Below are positions 53,891 to 64,000 of a stretch of 64,000 nt of DNA, piece after piece. The notes under the pieces are model-generated. The model made no database searches and had not been told where the DNA came from. It saw only the letters and a program-made list of their open reading frames with translations. This DNA is from Rana temporaria (Eukaryota > Chordata > Amphibia > Anura > Ranidae), in the NCBI RefSeq assembly GCF_905171775.1, contig NC_053492.1, positions 59,026,004-59,090,003 on the forward strand, written 5' to 3'. A program made the position numbers and the translations under genes. Each line of letters opens with the position of its first letter. Position 1 is the stretch's first letter.

Positions 53891-54768
53891 CACTATATTA
53901 CCAAAAGTATTGGGACGCCTGCCTTTACACGCACGTGAACTTTAATGACATCCCGGTCTTAGTCTGTAGGGTTCAATGTTGAGTTGGCCCACCGTTTGCA
54001 GCTATAACAGCTTCATCTTTTTGAGGAAATCTGTCCACAAGGTTTAGGAGTGTCTATAGAACACCTTTGGGATGAATTATGCCGCGTACACACCATCACT
54101 TTATGTGATGAAAAAAAATGACGTTTTTAAAAACGTCACTTTAATTGACTGTGTGTGGGGGAAAACGTTGTTTTATGTCTTGTAAAAAACGACCAAAAAA
54201 AATTGAAGCATGCTTCAATTTTATGTGTCGTTTTTCAAAAGTGCACTTTTTACTTCACAGAAATTGACCGTGTGTAGCAAAAAACGTCGTTTTCTAAGAC
54301 GTTTTTTCATCCGCGCATGCCCAGAAGCTACTTATGAAGCAAGCTTCAATGGAAAAACGTGGTGGAACGTAACCTCACTTTGCAAGATCATTGTGAGAAA
54401 ACGATGGTGTGTAGGCAACTTCGTCTTTGAAAATTGAAGTTTCAAAAACGTCATTTTTTACTTCACAGAAAGTGTCGTTTTTTTTCATCACATAAAGTGA
54501 TGGTGTGTATGCGGCATTAGAGTGGAGACTGTGAGCCAGGCCTTCCTGTCCAACATCAGTACCTGACCTCACAAATGCGCTTCTGGAAGAATGGTCAAAC
54601 ATTCCCATAGACACTCCTAAACCTTGTGGACGGCCTTCCCAGAAGACTTGAAGCTGTTATAGCTGCAAAGGGTGGGCCAACTCAATATTGAACCACAGAG
54701 ACCAAGACTGGGATGACATTTAAGTTGTGTGTAAAGGCTGGTGTCCCAATACTTTTGGTAATATAGTG
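53891..54768. mobile_element. Tc1-like element in the ENPP4 3' UTR region, internally deleted
   Basis: The ends CACTATATTACCAAAAGTAT and ATACTTTTGGTAATATAGTG are inverted copies flanked by TA. It is the same family as 24355-25590 but most of the transposase is deleted. A palindromic MITE is inserted at 54080-54516. The left end is 47 bp after the ENPP4 stop codon. Confidence 0.88.
54080..54516. repeat. Palindromic MITE, TGCCGCGTACACACC ends, TTA duplication
   Basis: The ends TGCCGCGTACACACCATCAC and GTGATGGTGTGTATGCGGCA are perfect inverted copies. The Tc1 host reads GAATTAGAGTGG when uninterrupted, so TTA (54077-54079 and 54517-54519) is an exact 3-bp duplication. The interior is full of AAAAACGTC words. 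This is the cleanest evidence that the TACACACG group is PIF/Harbinger-like. Confidence 0.88.
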
Positions 54769-55174
54769 TATATATACATGGGCCTTGAAATTGAATCATA
54801 AAGGTAACATCCATCCAGAAGTAAAATTCCACCTTTTGGTGGCTCCTCATGGGTCGGATCGCTGACCGGCCTCTAGCTTATATCTCTTGGGGCTCCAACA
54901 TTGGGGACATTTTTGAAATTGGTGCAAAAGTATCAGTGCAATGGTTTTCAGTAGTAGTAAGTAGTAAAGTGCGGGTAATTCCATTGTTGTCACTTATACG
55001 ACTTATACACTGATCATTTAGTGTGGCAGTAATTCTAATAACTAAGTATCAGTGAACGTTATCCTAACCTTAAAGTGAACATTCTGCCTATTCCTCTATG
55101 CTACCTTTTAATTGGCCTTGGGCTGGCCATACATTTTCTTGTTCAACTTTCCTTTAGATTTACCAAAACTATAT
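54769..55174. other. Unassigned sequence downstream of ENPP4
   Basis: No gene is recognisable. It could include further 3' UTR of ENPP4. Confidence 0.4.
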
Positions 55175-55272
55175 ACCGTATATACTCGAGTATAAGCCGA
55201 CCCAAATATAAGCCGACGCACCTAATTTTACCACAAAAAAATGGGAAAACGTATTGACTCGAGTATAAGCCG
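55175..55272. repeat. Dispersed repeat fragment with ACTCGAGTATAAGCCG
   Basis: TACCGTATATACTCGAGTAT near 55176 and GACTCGAGTATAAGCCGGGG near 55256 are variants of a repeat motif found widely in tetrapod genomes. The start resembles the TACCGTATTTAT terminus at 2415. Confidence 0.55.
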
Positions 55273-55279
55273 GGGGTGT

Positions 55280-55530
55280 CCACCTGCATGCCTTACTGTG
55301 CCTCACTGTGCCCGCCTCACTGTGCCCATGTGCATGCCTCACTTTGCCTCATTGTGTCAATGTGCATGCCTCACTGTGCCCATGTCCATGCCTCACTGTG
55401 CCCATGTCCATGCCTCACTGTGCCTCACTGTGCCCATGTCCATGCCTCACTGTGCCCATGTCCATGCCTCACTGTGTCAATGTGCATGCCTCACTGTGCC
55501 TCACTGTGCCCATGTGCATGCCTTTTTCAG
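55280..55530. repeat. GCCTCACTGTGCCCATGT minisatellite
   Basis: About 13 irregular units (10-22 bp) of GCCTCACTGTGCCCATGTCC plus AT, some shortened to CCTCACTGTG. The overlapping frames on the plus strand are repeat artefacts. Confidence 0.85.
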
Positions 55531-55534
55531 CCAA

Positions 55535-56213
55535 CATACACGAAACTTTGTGTTTTTCAGCTCTTTAGCGCCACCCTTTGGGCAACTTCTGCTAATGTGT
55601 TATGGTGAGCATTGCTTCTGAGCATACATATTTGTACTTTGGATTTTTTTGTACACACGATCGGATAATCCGATAAGACAATTTTAAAGCATGCTATAAA
55701 ACATTTGTTGTTGGAAAATTCTACAAGAATTGTCCAATGGAGCATAAAAACGGTCGAATTTTCCAACAAAACATGTCCATCGGACAATTGTTGGAAAATC
55801 TGATCGTGTGTACGAGGCTTTGGACACACGATCGGATTATGCGACGGGACTTGTGTGACGGCACGCTGTTGTCGGAAAATCTGACCGCTTGTACGCTCCA
55901 TTGGATAATTGTTGTCGGATTTTCCGCGGCCAAATGTTGGATAGCATGCTTTAAAATTGTCCGCCAACGGTTGCGTGTTGTCGGATTTTCCGATCGTGTG
56001 TACACAAGTCCGAAGTCCAAATATGTATGCTCAGAAGCAATTCTCACCATAACACATTAGCAGAAGTTGCTCAAAGGGTGGCGCTAAAGAGCTGAGTTTG
56101 TTGGCCATTTTTTTTTGCCGTTTGTGTGCAATACAAGTTCCTGGCCAACGCTCTTCAGATAAAAGTCGTACGATTTGTCCACAGAAAATCCGATCGCGTG
56201 TATGAGGCTTAAG
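55535..56213. repeat. Large palindromic MITE of the TACACACGATCGG group
   Basis: Outer arms (TCTTTAGCGCCACCCTTTGG at left and its inverse near 56080) and inner arms (TGTACACACGATCGGATAAT and inverse near 55990) form a long inverted repeat. A second inverted pair lies near 55810-55840. The right terminus GTGTATGAGGCTTA is clear; the left is decayed. Confidence 0.65.
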
Positions 56214-56521
56214 GATGAGCTCAGGCGTGGTCGCAACTCCACGTGCCCCACGCCCGCCAGGAAGCTGACACTGGGTCACAGGGCATGGCTGACCCACCCC
56301 CACCAAAGTGTACCGCCTAACCCAACTAAGTCGGGGAATGAACAACTCCACGTGCCCCACGCCCGCCAGGAAGCTGACACTGCGCAGCGAGTGAAACATT
56401 TCCCGGTCCGCGGCTGCACAGGTCAGGAAATGTCTGACTACCTGTGATTAGCGCTGCGGAGTGTCGGCTTCCTGGCGGGAGTGGGGCACGTGGAGTTGTG
56501 AACACGCCTGGGCTCATCCTT
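56213..56521. repeat. Diverged hairpin MITE, AAGGATGAGCTCAGGCGTG ends
   Basis: The ends AGGATGAGCTCAGGCGTGG and CACGCCTGGGCTCATCCTT are inverted copies, matching 52177-52391. Arms contain CCACGTGCCCCAC (E-box CACGTG) three times. The left arm is partly duplicated (56236-56260 and 56345-56370). Confidence 0.75.
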
Positions 56522-56533
56522 ACCGGAGACCTT

Positions 56534-57242
56534 GGGGTTGATTTACTAAAACTGGAGAGTGAAATCGGGTGCAGCTGTGCATGGTAGCCAATCACCTTCT
56601 AACTTTTCAATTAAAGTGGATGTAAATCCAAAAATGTTTTTGTTTTTTTTGATGTCACAATGTAGAGAATAAGATTTCCTATCATCTGTGCCCAGTCTTG
56701 CCACACAGAGTTAATCCAGCGCTGAGCAATCCTCTTTTATTGTTCAGTGAAATACAACAGACTTCCAGATAAAAACCAAAGTCCTTGCTTCTGAAAAGAA
56801 AAATGCACAATTCACATCCCCCTCCCCTGTGTTTTGATTAAATGTTTTCAAAATATGGGGTGAGTCACAGTTCAGTGCCATGAGGAAATGCAACAGCCAT
56901 CAGAATATACATAGAGCTGGAGGGAAGAGGGGAGGGGGATGTGAATTGTGCACTTTTTACAGAAGCTGTGTATGTCTGCAAGCTAGTGCACGAAATATGT
57001 AAATAACCTGTCACTCAAGCAAGGACTTTGGTTTTTATCTGGAAGTCTGTTTTATTTCCCTGAACAATAAAAAGAGGATTACTCAGAGCTGGATTAACTC
57101 TGTGTGGCAAGACTGGGCACAGATGATAGGAAATCGTATTCTCTACATTGTGACATAAAAAAAACAAAACTGAAATCTGATTGGTTTATATGCAGAGCCG
57201 CACCAGATTTTGCACTCTCAGTTTTAGTAAATCAGCCCCATG
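56534..57242. repeat. MITE with GATTTACTAAAACTGGAGAG ends and nested repeat
   Basis: The left end TTGATTTACTAAAACTGGAG and the right end CTCAGTTTTAGTAAATCAGC are inverted copies. A second palindrome (about 56611-57170, beginning TTAAAGTGGATGTAAAT) lies within. Words AAGGACTTTGGTTTTTATCT and their inverse form its arms. Confidence 0.75.
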
Positions 57243-57808
57243 TCTTGAGTGGCCAGCCCTGCTTCTCCCACAAGGCCAGTGCCAAGCAGAGAGCTCTTGC
57301 TCCCCCTGCTGTTTGATATAAAGGGAGACCCCGTCAGAGGTGACGCCTCCTACACCTTATCAGAGTTTCCAAGAGATATAAGAAGTGATTGAAGCTGCCA
57401 GTATATAAATGGCTCATGGGATCTGGATGGATCGAACCCTAATGATTACAATTGTCTTTGAAAGGGAACCTGTATGAAGAAAGTATTGAGACTGCCATTA
57501 ATAACACACATTGCCTGGCTGTCATGATGATCTCACGGCTTCCCTACCTCCAGTCACTGATGACCGCAAATATCCAGATCAGGGATTCTGCCTTTGCTTG
57601 CAGCTTGCTTGTTCCAGGTCCGTGACTCAGAGAAGACAGCCAGGCGACTGGCATTTTTAGGAGCAGGTCTTGGGCAGTCTCTGTATTTGCTTTCAGGTCT
57701 TGTTGATGTGTCTTAATGGCCTTTTTTTTTTCATGGGATTTTTTGTATGTACCTGTATAGCACTGTGACTGCTAATCCAGTGCAAATGGGTTCCTAAATG
57801 ACTGCTTT
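57243..57808. other. Unassigned sequence
   Basis: No gene or repeat structure is clear. Confidence 0.4.
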
Positions 57809-58532
57809 TAGGTAGATTCAGGTAGAGTTAGGCCGGCTTATTAGGCCGACCTAACTCAGAATCTACGCCGACTTATGTTTAAGTGTATGCTCAAACAGAG
57901 ATACGCTTAAACATATCTAAGATACGACGGCTTGCGCCATCCTATCTTAGATTGCTATATTTTGGATGGCCGCTAGGTGGCGCTTCCATTGCGGTCGGCG
58001 TAGAATATGTAAATGAGGGGATACGCCGATTCACGAACGTACGCCCGGCCGACGCAGTACTTTTACGCCGTTTGCGTAAGAGATAGGCCGCGTAAAGTTA
58101 GAGCTAGGCCCTAGTGGAATAGTAATGTTAAGTATGGCCGCCGTTCCCGCCGCGAAATTCAAATTTTTTACGTTGTTTGCGTAAGTCGTCCGCGAATCGG
58201 GATTTACGTTGTTTACGTCCACGTCGAAATCAATAGGCCTGTGCGGCGTACTTAGCCGCAATGCACACTGGGAAATGTAGGTGCCCGGCGCATGCGCAGT
58301 AACAAAAAACGTCAAAAACGTAAGGTCAAGCCTTATTACCATTAAACACGCCCCCCTAACACAGATTTGAATTCGGCGCCCTTACGCCCGCCCGCTTTAG
58401 GCTACGCCGCCGTATATTAGCAGGCAAGTACATTGAGAATCATTACTTGCCTAGCTAACTTACGGCGGCGTAGCCTAAACACGCTAAGCTACGCCGCCGT
58501 AACTTTATTCCATTGTACCTGAATCGACCTAA
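57809..58532. repeat. CpG-rich MITE with CTCF-like core, near-complete copy
   Basis: The ends TAGGTAGATTCAGG and CTGAATCGACCTA are inverted copies. The exact core CCGCTAGGTGGCGCT lies at 57970-57984. The order of internal blocks matches 47168-47899 in opposite orientation. Confidence 0.85.
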
Positions 58533-58639
58533 TTGTCTCTAGCACTGCTCCTCACCTGTGTGCGCAGACAGGTGCTCTTTTTTTATGGTACAATAGTAGT
58601 TCCAGCTGAGCTGCACTCTCACATAAAGCCAGCTGTCTA

Positions 58640-58885
58640 CTGGGGAGGGGAGATTTACTAAAGCTGGTGTCCCTCCTATACATTGTAAAGCGCTGCGTAA
58701 ACTGTTGGCGCTATATAAATCGCGTATAAATCGCAAATCTGGTGCAGCTGTGAATGGTGGCCAATCAGCTTCCATCTTCAGCTTGTTCAATTAAGCTTTG
58801 GCAATAAAACCTGGAAGCTGATTGGTTTCTTTGCAGAGCTGCACCAGATTCTGCACTCTCCAGTTTTAGTAAATAGCCCCCTATT
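58640..58885. repeat. MITE with GAGATTTACTAAAGCTGG ends
   Basis: The left end GGGGAGATTTACTAAAGCTG and the right end CTCCAGTTTTAGTAAATAGC are inverted copies. Related to 56534-57242 and 62755-63605. Confidence 0.75.
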
Positions 58886-58939
58886 GTGTTCTATGCACTT
58901 ACCCTGTTTGTTTTCTACAAGGCTCTAATAGTCTGTGCC

Positions 58940-59505
58940 TTAAAGTGGATGTAAACCCACTCGTCCTTTCTATACTACTGCCATAGTGCTGATCTATAAG
59001 GATATAGATGCCTCCTGCATGTATTCTCACCTGTCAAATGTTTCCCCTCTGTCTGTTATAAGAACTGAAAAACTGCAGATTCTGTGGGTGGATCTTTTGT
59101 CTGGAGCTTGGTGGGTGGAGTCGTGATGTCAATAGACACTCCCCTTGTCAACATGCATTTTTTCCTGTGTATTCCTTACACTAAATTCTGCTATGATCAC
59201 TAACATCCAGTCAAAATCCAGAAATGTAACCACATGACTTCAGAAATGGAGTGGGGGTGGGAATTAAAAAATGCCTGTCTCCAGGCTAGTGTATGAGATA
59301 TGTAAATAACCTGTCACTCACAGCAAGGGGGCGGAACGGACTTTGTTTTTTCTCTGTAAGTCCGTTTTATTTCACTGAACAATAAAAGAGGATTGCTCAG
59401 AGCTGGATTAACTCTGTGTGGCAAGACGGCACAGATGATAGGAAATCTTATAATCTACATTGTGACATCAAAAAAAAAAAAATTTCGGGTTTACATCCAC
59501 TTTAA
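58940..59505. repeat. TTAA-flanked MITE, TTAAAGTGGATGTAAACCC ends
   Basis: The ends TTAAAGTGGATGTAAACCC and GGGTTTACATCCACTTTAA are perfect inverted copies beginning and ending in TTAA. The body matches the nested repeat at 56611-57170. Confidence 0.8.
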
Positions 59506-60003
59506 TGGGAAATGATGGTGTGTGTTCAGATTTACACATTTTGGGGTATTTTGTCTCTTTTCTGAAAGCAACTTTTACTACAATTTGTACTCATTTGCTG
59601 TTCCGTAATTAAGGTAGATAACTGTATTTCATACAAAGTTTACGAATACGCAGATTCCTAGTCTGTACATCAGGGAATGGAACTAGCAGCCCTGCTTTAT
59701 GTCTGCTGAGATAAGCCCAGTTAGCTTTTTAGAGCCTTTTTGTTTTCTGTCCAGCCAGGCCTGACTTGTAGTGAGAGAGGGGAGCAGTAAAGTGCAGTCA
59801 TTGTTCAGCAGTGCTAAGAAGGAAGCAGAGCCTGCCTATGGAATGAAGAAATATGGCTGTGCCCACTCTCGTACTACACGCAGAATTGGCGTTTTCCGAA
59901 ATTTGTCACATTTTTTGTTTCTGTTTTATTATTGTAATCTAAAGTTTAGCTGGTCGTGCACAGTTAATTAAATGAGGATGCCCCCCGTCCCACGGACATT
60001 GTA
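59506..60003. other. Unassigned sequence
   Basis: No recognisable gene. A short frame at 59771-59971 lacks domains. Confidence 0.4.
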
Positions 60004-60397
60004 CCCTAATGCCCCATACATACGTGCGGGATTTCCGACGGGAAAAGTTCCGTTGGAAATCTCGAGGGGAAAGCCAAGAACACTCGGTTCAGTCTTTCCC
60101 CTACACGCGGACGGTTTTCCCAACAGGAAATCTGCCCGGGAGCTTTGCCCGGGAATCCCGGTTGTGTGTATGCTCCATCGCAGTTTTTCCCATAGGAAAA
60201 ATGCCAAAAACCGCCGGGCAAAAGTCCGCTGGTATTCCCGGCGGGAAAAAATAAAACTTGTTCTATTTTTTTTGTCCAGCGTTTTTTGGGCATCTCCTGC
60301 GAGGAGCATACACACGTCTGGGATTCCCGGTCAAAAGCTCTCCTCGCAGTTTTTTCCCCGTCGGGAAAACTGATCGTGTGTACGAGGCATTAGGCCC
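60004..60397. repeat. Palindromic MITE, CTAATGCCCCATACATACG ends
   Basis: The left end TAATGCCCCATACATACGTG and the right end ATCGTGTGTACGAGGCATTA are inverted copies. The interior is built of TTCCCGGCGGGAAAA words. It belongs to the TACACACG outer-end group. Confidence 0.75.
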
Positions 60398-61088
60398 CCT
60401 CCGATCAGATCTCCTGTCAGTTTTTCAATCAGACCTGATCGAACCCTTACACCGCCTACCTACAATCCAGTCCGGCCCACTAAAGAAAAAAACGGAAGGG
60501 GATCTGTCCCCCTTCTTCTAGGCGGATCAGATCAGAGGTAGTCGGGTGTAAATGGACAGCAGAGTCTGTTTATTCCCAACCCGCCCATAGCGCAGAGCGA
60601 GCTCTGTATACATGCGCTCTGCAGATACTGATGTGCCATCTGCCCGCTCTATACTGATTAGCAGACGGAGCCCCCCCCCCCCCCCCCAGAATACACTGAT
60701 CAGTGGCAGCAGCTGATTGGCTGCAGTCGAGGAACAATGTAAAAATTTCCAACATTTCCGTTTGACAGCAGTTGATTAAATATTCAACTTTTATCAAGTG
60801 GAAGATCCCACTCACTGATCCAGCAGGGATCGGGGGAATTCCGATCAGAGCATGGCCAGCTTTATTGTTCTTGGAATTTTTTTGCTTAAAATGAACATGT
60901 ATAATTATTTTGATGTAATGAATGTGTAAAGTATCTAACTTGTTAAATTATTTTACATTTTAGTTTATATATTTTTTTCAGGCTGAGGCTTGAGCAGCCT
61001 AGAGGAAGTATCTTTTCCCATGTACTGTATAGGAGGCTGCAGAGCCAGCGAGGGGCTGATTTGGTGTCCAGCCAACTGGGATCTGATT
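60398..61088. other. Unassigned sequence with poly-C run
   Basis: A run of about 18 C lies at 60671-60688. Words GATCAGATCTCC and CGGATCAGATCAGAG (60399-60540) suggest a small decayed palindrome. No gene is seen. Confidence 0.4.
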
Positions 61089-61089
61089 T

Positions 61090-61150
61090 AGCCTGCTTAG
61101 TGTGGTGACACCTTTCCCTGGCAATCAGCAGATCGTGGGTGCGATGCAAG
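61090..61150 (+). repeat. tRNA-like SINE head
   Basis: CTTAGTGTGGTGACACC resembles a Pol III A box, and GTGGGTGCGATGCAAGG about 40 bp later resembles a B box (GGTTCGANTCC). The fold is not intact, so it is probably a tRNA-derived SINE remnant rather than a gene. Confidence 0.35.
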
Positions 61151-61397
61151 GATCCTGCAGACACTCAGTACACTGTCTACCCATACTATGTGAATGAATG
61201 ACTCAGCCGTGTCTGTGGGTGGAGCCCCACACGGCTGCTCTGTCTTTAAATTTTGACAGCAGGTGCGGGGAGAAGATCCCCGCTTGTTGTCACAGAAAGG
61301 GGGGATAGGAGGAAGGTGCTGGGACATGTTACATGTTCTACCCTAAATACAGGTGGAACATATAACAAAGGTGAACTTCTTCTTTAAGCTGGTTTGA

Positions 61398-61462
61398 TAT
61401 GTGGGGAGATATTAGCTCAGTGGTAGAAGTATTTTTAGTGGGTGCATGCCAGTTCAAATTGA
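61398..61462 (+). repeat. tRNA-like SINE head or tRNA pseudogene
   Basis: ATTAGCTCAGTGGTAGAAG matches a Pol III A box and D-arm, and CCAGTTCAAATTGAG resembles a B box and T-arm at the expected spacing. The acceptor stem does not pair, so it is not a functional tRNA gene. A TTAA-flanked MITE begins at 61465. Confidence 0.5.
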
Positions 61463-61464
61463 GT

Positions 61465-61932
61465 TTAAAGCGGAGCTCCACCCGAAAATGGAGCTTCCGC
61501 TTTTCGGAACCCTCTCCCCCTCCGGTGTCACATTTGGCACCTTTCGGGGGGAGGGGGGTGCAGATACCTGTGTAAGACAGGTATTTGCACCCACTTCCGG
61601 GACTGCGGCAGACACGCCTCTACCCGCAGCCCCCGCTGTCTTCTGGGAAACACAATGTTCCCAGGAGAGAGTGGGGACCAGTGATGGCGCGGCGCACATA
61701 CTCACGCATGCGCAGTAGGGAACCGGGCAGTTAAGCCGTAACGCTTCACTTCCCGTTTACCTAACCGAGCATGGCGGTGGGTGCAGCCGAGGGACGAGCA
61801 ATTGCTCGTCTTCGGTTGACGTCATCGCGGGCGCGCTGGACAGGCAAGTGTCCATTTTTAAAAAGTCAGCAACTGCAATATTTGTAGCTGCTGGCTAAAA
61901 AAAAATAATAATTGGTGGAACCTCCGCTTTAA
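61465..61932. repeat. TTAA-flanked MITE, AAAGCGGAGCTCCACCC family
   Basis: TTAA at 61465-61468 and 61929-61932 bounds AAGCGGAGCTCCACCC and GGTGGAACCTCCGCTT ends. It matches 11195-11655 block by block. Confidence 0.8.
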
Positions 61933-62750
61933 GTGCTTGTCAGCCCACTTGTATTACCAAAAATCAAAGTTCAGAAGAAAAGTAGAGGGGGAAATTCCAT
62001 TGGATTTTATCCAATCGGAAAATCCGATCGTGTGTACAGGGCATTAGAGTGCAGCTCAGTGTAACATTCTGCAGAGGATTGTGAATAGGCAGGTTAGTTT
62101 ACTTTATAGCAAAAGAGGCATTACATGTCTCTCCTGCAATAAAAAACCTACCGCTTCACAATTTTTTATTTTTTTAACATTTAACAATTGTTTTAATAAT
62201 TAGATTCACTTTAAGTAGCAAGCAGGATCTTAGGGAATGGATCCTTGAAGACACTTGCGCTGTCAGGGCTGAATAAGGGACTTTGTTTACAGCTAGCTTC
62301 CAGCCCTTAGCACAAGGCCTTGCTGGTAGACGCAGAACAAGGTGACGAAACGGCCGGGGCGGAGCAGAGGATAGTAGGATCCGAAGCTGTACTGTGTGTG
62401 TAAGTTAAAGGCATTGCTCACACAATAAATGATAGAATTGCTAGGAGAAAGGGAAAATCATTTTTGGCAGAAGGGACTTACAAATTTTGATTCTACAACG
62501 CATTGCAGTGTTGAAAATGTTTTAACTTTATTTCATTTTTTATTTTTTACAAATCGACTCGACTTGCAATGTGCTGACGTGCACTGTAACCTGTTTTTGT
62601 GCGTTGCTGCATTTGTATGCAGTGCATACCAACGGACTTGTATGGTGTAAACAGGGCACATGGAGAACAATGGGTTTCTCATTGTCCAGTGTTGAGCCTG
62701 CATGGATCAGTGCAGCACCTGGTGTGAACAAGCCCTTGGCTGGTTTGGGA
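61933..62750. other. Unassigned sequence
   Basis: A terminal fragment of the TACACACG group (CCGATCGTGTGTACAGGGCA) lies near 62024-62043. CTACAACGCATTGCAGTGTTGAAA and a following stretch at 62490-62575 recur at 63371-63450, suggesting duplicated or repeat-derived sequence. No gene is seen. Confidence 0.4.
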
Positions 62751-62754
62751 GAGG

Positions 62755-63605
62755 GGGAGATTTACTAATACTGGTGCACACAGAATCTGGTGCAGTTATG
62801 CACAGTAACCAATCAGCTTCCAGGTTTTAGGCTCCATTTACACTTGTGCCACTCCAAAGTTATGCGATTTCCATTGCGACTTTAATGCTACTTTGGATGG
62901 GTGCGACTTTGGCTTTGACTGTTGTGCAACTGTCGCATTGATAACATTAAAGCGGCGCTCCACCCAAGAGGGGAAACTCTGCTTGTCTGCCTCCTTCCTG
63001 CCTCCGCTGCCACATTTGGCACCTTTTAGGGGGGGAGCGGGGTACCTGGTTTTGACAGTTAGGACTGTTGCAAACTCAGCCCCTCTCCCTTCCCCAGCAG
63101 CCAGCCCATTCACGGAGCGCAGCACACTTCAGGCATGCGCGTTTTGACAGGTACCCGCTCCCACTTCTGGCTGAGTTCACTGACGCAAACTCAGCCCCCT
63201 TTCCCTTCCCCAGCAGCCAGCCATTCACGGAGCGCAGCACACTTCACGCATGCGCGTTTTGACAGGTACCCGCTCCCACTTCTGGCTGAGTTTGCTGTGG
63301 CAAACTCAGCCCCCTCCTCCTTCCCCAGCAGCCAGCCTATTCATGGAGCGCAGCACACTTCATTCTACCCAAAATTCTACAACGCATTGCAGTGTTGAAA
63401 TTTTTTTAACTTAATTTTTTTAATCGACTCGACGTGCAATGTGCTGACGTGCATAGACTTAAACAACTTCCATTGAAATGTACATAGGCTGCGACTTGTG
63501 GCCAGAGTCGCTTAACAAGTCGCACAAGTGTGAATTTTTGTCAAAGCTCAATAGGACAAGCTAAAGTTAGAAGCTGATTCTGTGTGCACTAGTATTAGTA
63601 AATCT
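62755..63605. repeat. MITE with GAGATTTACTAATACTGG ends and nested MITEs
   Basis: The left end GGGGGAGATTTACTAATACT and the right end AGTATTAGTAAATCTCCCC are inverted copies. A second inverted pair (GGCTCCATTTACACTTGTGC and CACAAGTGTGAATTTTTG) lies within at 62829-63540. A member of the AAAGCGGCGCTCCACCC group starts near 62947. Confidence 0.75.
63065..63368. repeat. Tandem duplication, ~118-bp unit, 2.5 copies
   Basis: The block starting CAAACTCAGCCCC and continuing through ATTCACGGAGCGCAGCACAC to CACTTCTGGCTGAGTT repeats near 63070, 63188 and 63301; the third copy is partial. Copies differ by only a few bases, so the duplication is recent. Confidence 0.85.
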
Positions 63606-64000
63606 CCCCTCTAAGTGAATGAAAGTCCCACTATGTACAAGGCCTGAACTATGTACCGTATACCTAATTTCTGATCTGATCTGTGTACTTAGAAGCACAA
63701 TTGCGAGAGATGTCTGATTTCCGGGGGTCTATTATGCTGTCTGATAATAACACTCCATTTAGATTGTTCTGTATATGTGTGTCTCATGTCTGAGGTTTCT
63801 CTTCTTACTGGAAAATTGGAAAGCACAACCGTTTCACGTGTTCAATAGCTTTGATAGTAGAGATTATGTAGAAAAGTGTCTTATTTTTCTAATTCTGCCA
63901 ATTGTATTCTATTTTTTGTAATAAATTATTAAATCTTTAGATGTCTGTTGGATTTATTGGGGCTCCTGTATGAGATGGGTGTCCGTATTCTGGTTTGTCC
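63606..64000. other. Unassigned sequence at the window end
   Basis: AT-rich, with an AATAAA at about 63921. No gene is recognised. Confidence 0.4.

Noticed and set aside
61398..61462. Functional tRNA gene
   Set aside because: The A and B boxes are recognisable, but the acceptor stem does not pair and the anticodon arm is poor.

Overview
This window is vertebrate nuclear DNA. It is most probably from an amphibian and, by inference from its repeat families, a ranid-type frog. Genes are sparse and split by long introns. Exon-intron junctions follow GT-AG. The rest is a dense mosaic of DNA transposons, palindromic MITEs, LINE fragments and tandem arrays. There is no sign of bacterial organisation, and none of the long open frames inside tandem arrays is credible as a gene.

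Two protein-coding loci can be recognised. (1) The first coding exon of a NAALADL1-like peptidase lies on the minus strand (6795-6985) with a TATA-like box just upstream. Its other exons are not visible and should lie beyond position 1. (2) The complete coding sequence of ENPP4 lies on the plus strand in three coding exons (47969-48806, 52521-52694, 53483-53844). They join in phase to give 457 codons with every catalytic zinc ligand and the threonine nucleophile intact. A CpG-containing block with CRE, E-box, GC-box and two CCAAT motifs, ending in a consensus splice donor (about 19938-20120), is the best candidate for the ENPP4 promoter and non-coding first exon. That would make intron 1 about 27.8 kb.

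Layout: 0-6.2 kb, palindromic MITEs and Tc1-like remnants; 6.8-7.05 kb, NAALADL1 exon 1 and promoter; 7-12.8 kb, mostly unassigned sequence with MITEs; 12.86-14.54 kb, a palindromic MITE cut by an LTR; 14.86-19.85 kb, a 30-bp satellite split by two hAT insertions, one of which carries its own minisatellite; 19.9-20.1 kb, candidate promoter; 20.2-47.9 kb, presumed ENPP4 intron 1 filled with minisatellites, two related 32-bp satellites, TTAA-flanked elements, hAT elements and L1-type LINE fragments with several levels of nesting; 47.9-53.85 kb, ENPP4; 53.9-64 kb, a Tc1 element starting 47 bp after the ENPP4 stop codon, then more MITEs and two tRNA-like SINE heads.

The most interesting signals are in the repeats. 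Two unrelated families repeatedly carry a sequence close to the CTCF core motif. Two hAT-type elements carry minisatellites inside them. Several insertions can be ordered in time from exact target-site duplications. No novel multi-gene system is visible. Repeat family assignments rest on terminal sequences, target duplications and remembered family features, not on a database search.
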